Shown here in pieces: positions 50,164 through 54,395 of a stretch of DNA of 54,395 nt. The stretch is taken from contig JAGXQZ010000106.1 of NCBI GenBank assembly GCA_018336015.1, forward strand, positions 1 through 54,395. The letters run 5' to 3'. Below the pieces are notes generated by a model that worked only from the letters and a program-made list of their open reading frames with translations, searched no databases and was not told where the DNA came from. Numbering within the stretch: the first letter of the stretch is position 1; each line of letters begins with the position of its first letter. This DNA is from Algoriphagus sp. Lineage in GTDB: Bacteria; Bacteroidota; Bacteroidia; Cytophagales; Cyclobacteriaceae. A program made the translations under genes and the position numbers.

Positions 50164-51738
50164 ATGAAATCCCGACTTATTTCCTTCCTGTTCTTTTTGT
50201 CCTTCCTTTTTGTGGCTCTTTGGGCTGAGGCTCAAATCCCCCAAGTTCCCAGCCAGCTTGAATTTGCAGACCTCACCGTCCGAATCAATCCTCAAGCCCA
50301 ACGGGAAATTCAACTTGATGTAGACGCCCTTTACCGAAATCCCACCTATTTCAAAGTCAAGCAGGATCGGGTAAATCTATTTATGCCCATTGTGGAAAGA
50401 GAACTTCGCAAACAGGGAGTTCCGGATGATTTAAAATACCTAGTCATTCAAGAAAGCGGGTTGATCTCCGATGCGGTTTCCACTTCCAATGCTGTGGGCT
50501 TTTGGCAATTCAAACAAGGAACAGCCGAAGAGGTAGGACTGAGAGTAGATAATCAGGTGGATGAGCGAAAAAACATCATCACTTCGACTCAAGGGGCTGC
50601 ACTTTATTTAAAAAAACACAATAATGTCCTGGATAATTGGATGGCGGCATTAGTTTCCTACCAGATGGGATTAGGAGGAGCTAAAGCCTATTTCGGCAAC
50701 CAACTCACCGGTAAAAAGACAATTGAGGTAGACAGAAACACTCATTGGTATTTCAAGAAATTCCTCGCTCACAAAGTAGCTTATCAAACTCAAATTGGAG
50801 TCTTTGCCTCATCCCCACAAAGATTGGCTGAAGTGCAGATCCAAGGCCCAGTATCCATGGCGACCTTAGCCAAAAGGTTTGGTGTCAGTGAAGCGCATTT
50901 GATCGAATACAATAAGTGGGCACATCATGGTAAAGTTCCTGCTGGCACTTTTACGCTTTTTTACATTAAGGAAGGAAATCTCCCTATTGAACCCGCTGTC
51001 CAAAAAACAGAAGAGAAGCCAAGTCAAACAAGACCTACCCAAGCAACCAACACCAAGGCTTCTCCCGCATACAAGCAGGCAAATTCCTATCCAAGAATCT
51101 CGGGTAATACTACCAAAGCGAGCCAACCAAATCAGATCACTGTGAATGACCTGAGTGGCGTGCAAGCTTCCAATTCCATGTCACCCAGCAAATTTGCGGA
51201 TGAGATCGGAATGAAGGAGAAAAAATTCATCAAAGTGAATGACTTCCCCGAAGGAGAAAAGGTAGAAACCGGTAAGTACTATTACACCGAAAAGAAAAAA
51301 TCCAGTGCCGATGTAGAAACACACGTAGTCCAACCCGGTGAGGACTTATGGAGCATTTCTCAAAAATATGGAATCCGACTCGCATCACTTAAATCCAAAA
51401 ACAGAATCAGAAAGGATTCTGAACTGAAACCTGGAATGGTGCTAAACCTCCGTGAACCAAGGAAACGAGGTGAAGAAATTCCCGTAGTCCAATTAGCAGC
51501 TCCAGAACCCACGGTCAAACCAGTCATTTCCGAGCCTGTGGTGATACCTGTGAAAGAAGAGCCCAAAGTTCAACCAACCAAACCCAGCACTATTTACCAT
51601 ACGGTCAGTCAGGGTGAGACGCTATTTGCTATCTCCAGAAAATATGGGATAACCGTAGATGAACTGAAGCGATGGAACAACATAGGAAGTCAAAATATCA
51701 TTACCATTGGTCAGAAGTTGGTTATTTTAAAACAGTAA
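50164..51738 (+). CDS. LysM-containing lytic transglycosylase (MltD-like)
   Basis: A 524-residue exported enzyme that cleaves peptidoglycan glycan strands to 1,6-anhydromuropeptides. The signal peptide is LISFLFFLSFLFVALWAEA-Q. The SLT domain has the catalytic Glu97 in LVIQESGLISDAVS, followed by NAVGFWQFKQGTAEEVGL and VSYQMGLGGAKAYFG. After a Thr/Gln/Ser-rich linker come a weak LysM at about 223-260, then two clear LysM domains: HVVQPGEDLWSISQKYGI (about 390) and YHTVSQGETLFAISRKYGI (about 480), the last ending the protein. Its products are what the AmpG/NagZ cluster at the other end of the window could recycle. Confidence 0.93.
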   Translation: MKSRLISFLFFLSFLFVALWAEAQIPQVPSQLEFADLTVRINPQAQREIQLDVDALYRNPTYFKVKQDRVNLFMPIVERELRKQGVPDDLKYLVIQESGLISDAVSTSNAVGFWQFKQGTAEEVGLRVDNQVDERKNIITSTQGAALYLKKHNNVLDNWMAALVSYQMGLGGAKAYFGNQLTGKKTIEVDRNTHWYFKKFLAHKVAYQTQIGVFASSPQRLAEVQIQGPVSMATLAKRFGVSEAHLIEYNKWAHHGKVPAGTFTLFYIKEGNLPIEPAVQKTEEKPSQTRPTQATNTKASPAYKQANSYPRISGNTTKASQPNQITVNDLSGVQASNSMSPSKFADEIGMKEKKFIKVNDFPEGEKVETGKYYYTEKKKSSADVETHVVQPGEDLWSISQKYGIRLASLKSKNRIRKDSELKPGMVLNLREPRKRGEEIPVVQLAAPEPTVKPVISEPVVIPVKEEPKVQPTKPSTIYHTVSQGETLFAISRKYGITVDELKRWNNIGSQNIITIGQKLVILKQ

Positions 51739-51757
51739 TCAGCGCGCTCGTATATTT

Positions 51758-52750
51758 ATGCATCGGTTTACCCTGATTTTTGGCTTCTTCCTTACTCTCC
51801 TTAGTCTTTCTGCCCTCGCGCAGGACAGGAAGATCATTCCCGACACGGTCTTGATTAATGGTGACACCCTGTTGATGTTGGGTGATTCCATCCTTATTGA
51901 AGAGCCTAAAAAAGAAATTTTCTGGAAAACTGGAGGCAATTACAACCTCAATATCCAGCAAGTGACCCTGAGCAATTGGGCTGCCGGCGGTGCAGGATCG
52001 TTTGCATTGAACACAGGAGCCACACTTTTTGCCAATTATAAAAAAGACTCCAAGGTGTGGGACACCCAACTCACGATCAATCTTGGATTTAACCGGCAAA
52101 ATGAGCGCGATTTCAAAACACGAAAGACGAATGATAATTTCATTTTCGTGAGTAATTATGGCCGTCAACTTTCAGAAAAACTTTATCTCACGACCCAACT
52201 TGATGCCAGAACCCAACTTCTTCCGGGATTCAAATATTCAAGACCGGCAGGATCTGAATCTGAAATTCAAACCAGAATTTCAGATTTGCTGAGCCCGGGT
52301 TACCTCCAATCTTCAACAGGTCTCAATTACAGAAATACCTACCCAGATAAAAGCCGAATCTCTGTTATTCTTTCCCCTTTCTCCGGTCGATTCACCATGG
52401 TCTTGGATGATTCCTTAAGCCGTGCGGGAGCATTTGGAGTTATTCCAGGAGAAAATGTGAGAGCTGAGGCAGGTATGTCTCTGGCTGTTGGGCTAGTGGA
52501 TTTTATGCTTATGGAAAATGTCACCTGGAAATCGGATCTCAACCTGTTTTCCAACTATGAGCGATTTGGAAATATGGTGGTCAATTTTAATTCCTTGGTG
52601 CGTATGAAAGTAAATAAATACATTTCTACCCGCATCGAAACCGTGTTGATCTATGATGAGAAAGTATTGATCAAACAGGATGATGGCAGTACCAAACGCG
52701 CCATTCAGCTGCAAAATCTGGTCAATTTTGGTATCTCTCTCGATTTTTAA
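51758..52750 (+). CDS. DUF3078 domain protein, exported
   Basis: A 330-residue probable outer-membrane or periplasmic protein. The signal peptide is FTLIFGFFLTLLSLSALA-Q. The DUF3078 family pattern is clear: WKTGGNYNLNIQQVTLSNWAAGGAGSFALNTGATLFANYKKD, then alternating strands such as LSEKLYLTTQLDARTQLLPGFKYS, ending in a final strand QLQNLVNFGISLDF with a terminal Phe, as in beta-barrels. Function is unknown. It starts 19 bases after the transglycosylase gene. Its stop overlaps the stop of convergent dnaX by 3 bases. Confidence 0.85.
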   Translation: MHRFTLIFGFFLTLLSLSALAQDRKIIPDTVLINGDTLLMLGDSILIEEPKKEIFWKTGGNYNLNIQQVTLSNWAAGGAGSFALNTGATLFANYKKDSKVWDTQLTINLGFNRQNERDFKTRKTNDNFIFVSNYGRQLSEKLYLTTQLDARTQLLPGFKYSRPAGSESEIQTRISDLLSPGYLQSSTGLNYRNTYPDKSRISVILSPFSGRFTMVLDDSLSRAGAFGVIPGENVRAEAGMSLAVGLVDFMLMENVTWKSDLNLFSNYERFGNMVVNFNSLVRMKVNKYISTRIETVLIYDEKVLIKQDDGSTKRAIQLQNLVNFGISLDF

Positions 52751-54395
52751 AAATCTACATCCAAGCCAAATTTTCGCTGAAATTCTGCCAAAGCTGGGTG
52801 CTTATCTCTGAGGTAGCGTAATTTATCCGTATTGGTGTAGAGTTTAGGACGTTCATCCTGAATCTCTTCTTTGTGCTCTAGAGAGACAAAAAGTTGTGTT
52901 GCTCCAGTCAGATTACGGATCAATCCAAGAAGATCGGGACGCATTTTATTGGCAATTTCCTCTTGCACAGAACCCATTACCTGCAAAAAAACCTCCCCAT
53001 TGATCACCTTGATCGGATGATCTAAAATTGTAAGCTCAAAATTCTTGTTGGCTTGCCGATAATGGTCCTTTACCAAATGAATTACCTGATCAAGCATTTC
53101 CTGAGTTAAAACTACCGTTTCCTGAACGGGAAGGTTGGCCGGTTCCTCCTTTTTTCCCTCGGGTATAGTGACCTCCGGAGCTTTCAATTTTTCCTCTACC
53201 AGTTTTTTAGTCTGAAAAAGACTGGTTGGAATGGCAATGGTAGATTTTAGAGGAGTTTTTGCGGCTTCAGTTGCCTTAGTCAGATCAGGCGCAGCAACCA
53301 CTTCGGATGGTAAGGCAACCTGAACAGGCTCCTCACTCAGACTTTTTTTTTTGCCTCTAGGCTAGCAAGAGCTGCCAAGCGGAAAGCCTGCGGGAGCTTG
53401 GACATTTTCATCAGTGCCAACTCCACATGCAAACGCTGGTTTTTACTTGTCTTGTAATGGATATCACACTGATTAGCCAGATTGAGAGCAGAAAGCAAAA
53501 ATGAAACTGAGGCCTGACTAGTCTGTTGCAAATAGCGGTCTTTGGCAGATTCCGAAACCTGAAGCAGCTCTACCGTAGCCTCATCTTTGACCACCAATAA
53601 ATCCCGGAAATGCTCGCTAAGTCCAACTATAAAATTATGACCATCAAAGCCCTTCTTGAGGATTTCGTCAAAGATCAATAGGGTGGCTGATATATTCTCT
53701 GCCAAAAGCGCATCCACGACTTTGAAATAGTAGTCGTAATCGAGGATATTCAGATTGGAGATGGTCTCCTGATAGGTGACCTTTTTACCTGCAGAATACG
53801 TCACAATCAAGTCGAAAATCGACAAGGCATCACGTAATGCTCCATCTGCTTTGGTAGCAATCAATCTCAATGCTTCTTCCTCATAATCCACGCTCTCCTT
53901 CTCAGCAATGTATTTGAGATGCTCAGAGATATGTTTGATTTGAATTCGGTTGAAGTCAAAAATCTGACATCGAGAGAGGATCGTAGGGATGATTTTATGC
54001 TTTTCCGTAGTCGCCAGGATAAAGATGGCATACTTAGGCGGCTCTTCCAGCGTCTTCAAAAAAGCATTGAAGGCCGCTGTCGAAAGCATGTGAACTTCAT
54101 CGATGATGTAGACCTTATATTGACCTTTTTGAGGAGCGTATCGGACTTGATCTACCAGATTTCGGATATCGTCTACCGAGTTGTTGGAAGCAGCATCGAG
54201 CTCGTAGACATTGAAGGAAGCGTTGTTTTGGAAAGAAACGCAGGATTCGCATTTTCCACAGGCTTCGAAGTCCTTGGTGATACTTTCACAGTTGATCGTC
54301 TTGGCTAGAATACGGGCGCAGGTAGTCTTACCTACTCCACGTGGTCCACAAAAAAGGAATGCCTGAGCGAGGTGATTGTTTTTGATCGCATTCTG
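52747..54395 (-). CDS. dnaX: DNA polymerase III subunits gamma/tau, 5' partial, with -1 frameshift
   Basis: The clamp-loader subunit; its 5' end lies outside the window. Visible in order: Walker A GPRGVGKTTCARIL, zinc cysteines CESI...CGKCESC, VYIIDEVHMLS and LEEPPKYAIFILATTEKHKIIPTILSRCQIF. The zero frame runs to A-K-K-K-V and a TGA at 53337-53339. A run of ten A (53343-53352) sits just before it. A -1 shift there continues (SLSEEPVQVALPSEVVAAP...) in frame to 52747, adding about 198 residues with the tau-like C-terminus (LDQVIHLVKDHYRQANKNFEL). The two products would be a short gamma and a long tau (549 visible residues). Annotators may show two ORFs. Confidence 0.9.
53337..53352 (-). other. 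A10 slippery site of dnaX
   Basis: Ten A residues (mRNA sense) follow GC and are followed by GTC-TGA in the zero frame. A -1 ribosomal slip, or one extra A from polymerase slippage, opens the tau frame. AGAGG lies a few bases upstream, and a short CCTG-TT-CAGG hairpin lies about 15 bases downstream. Confidence 0.75.

Overview
The window looks like chromosomal DNA of a Bacteroidota bacterium, most likely Cytophagales and perhaps an Algoriphagus-like Cyclobacteriaceae member. That placement is inferred from several things seen here: Bacteroidota-type promoters (TTTG, about 20 bases, TAnnTTTG) before rpsT and rplM; exported proteins with signal peptides ending in AQ or short lipoboxes; LytTR/LytS regulators; and families such as DUF3078, DUF3108, DUF1684, DUF349, DUF2795 and 6-bladed beta-propeller lipoproteins. 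There are no rRNA or tRNA genes, CRISPR arrays, transposases or phage genes that I can recognise. Most genes are housekeeping.

Layout. Bases 1-5721 hold a cell-wall recycling cluster: a partial muramoyl-alanine amidase, a GHL10-type lipoprotein glycosidase, a GNAT acetyltransferase, an AmpG-like importer and a cytoplasmic NagZ-type glucosaminidase. Bases 5912-15614 are metabolic and mixed: a sterol-desaturase-family membrane enzyme, a lipoprotein aldose epimerase, an exported amidohydrolase, a single-chain gluconokinase/6-phosphogluconate dehydrogenase fusion, an ABC-F ATPase, a Gfo/Idh/MocA oxidoreductase and an MtfA-like peptidase. Bases 15677-22134 carry minus-strand core genes: rny, zapA, a coiled-coil partner, pheT, a DUF1684 gene, radC and rpsT. 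Bases 22340-30068 hold a PLC/P1-type zinc enzyme, an aminotransferase, a membrane phosphoesterase, two tiny membrane ORFs, ettA, and DUF349 and DUF2795 genes. Bases 30132-32779 are a LytTR/LytS/LiaF-like envelope-stress operon. Then come ispD, queA, a MacB-type permease, recA, a DUF3108 gene, a PhoB/PhoR-type pair, a DUF3037/HipA-like kinase pair, a beta-propeller lipoprotein and an RluA-type synthase. The rplM-rpsI-rpsB-tsf ribosomal block follows, then a Xaa-Pro aminopeptidase, an M16 protease, an O-methyltransferase, a LysM lytic transglycosylase, a DUF3078 gene and the 3' part of dnaX.

The most unusual features are not genes. Many gaps between genes carry short repeated 'word' sequences, and several sit directly on stop codons. 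Three unrelated genes end in the same TTTACGA-type repeat, and the two ABC-F genes share a different post-stop word. A Gfo/Idh gene ends in a 17-base inverted repeat, and one element (coding PALSGVEG) lies in frame inside a phosphoesterase gene. The dnaX gene has a run of ten A where the zero frame stops at once and the -1 frame continues into the tau C-terminus. The gluconokinase-Gnd fusion, the HipA-like/DUF3037 pair and the overlapping small membrane ORFs are the other points to check.

Starts were moved from the longest ORF where signal peptides, promoters, terminators or repeats argued for it: nagZ 4207, amidohydrolase 9716, ABC-F 12049, mtfA 15614, DUF3108 gene 37399, HipA-like 41482 and M16 protease 48227. 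No database search was run; family names come from motif recognition.
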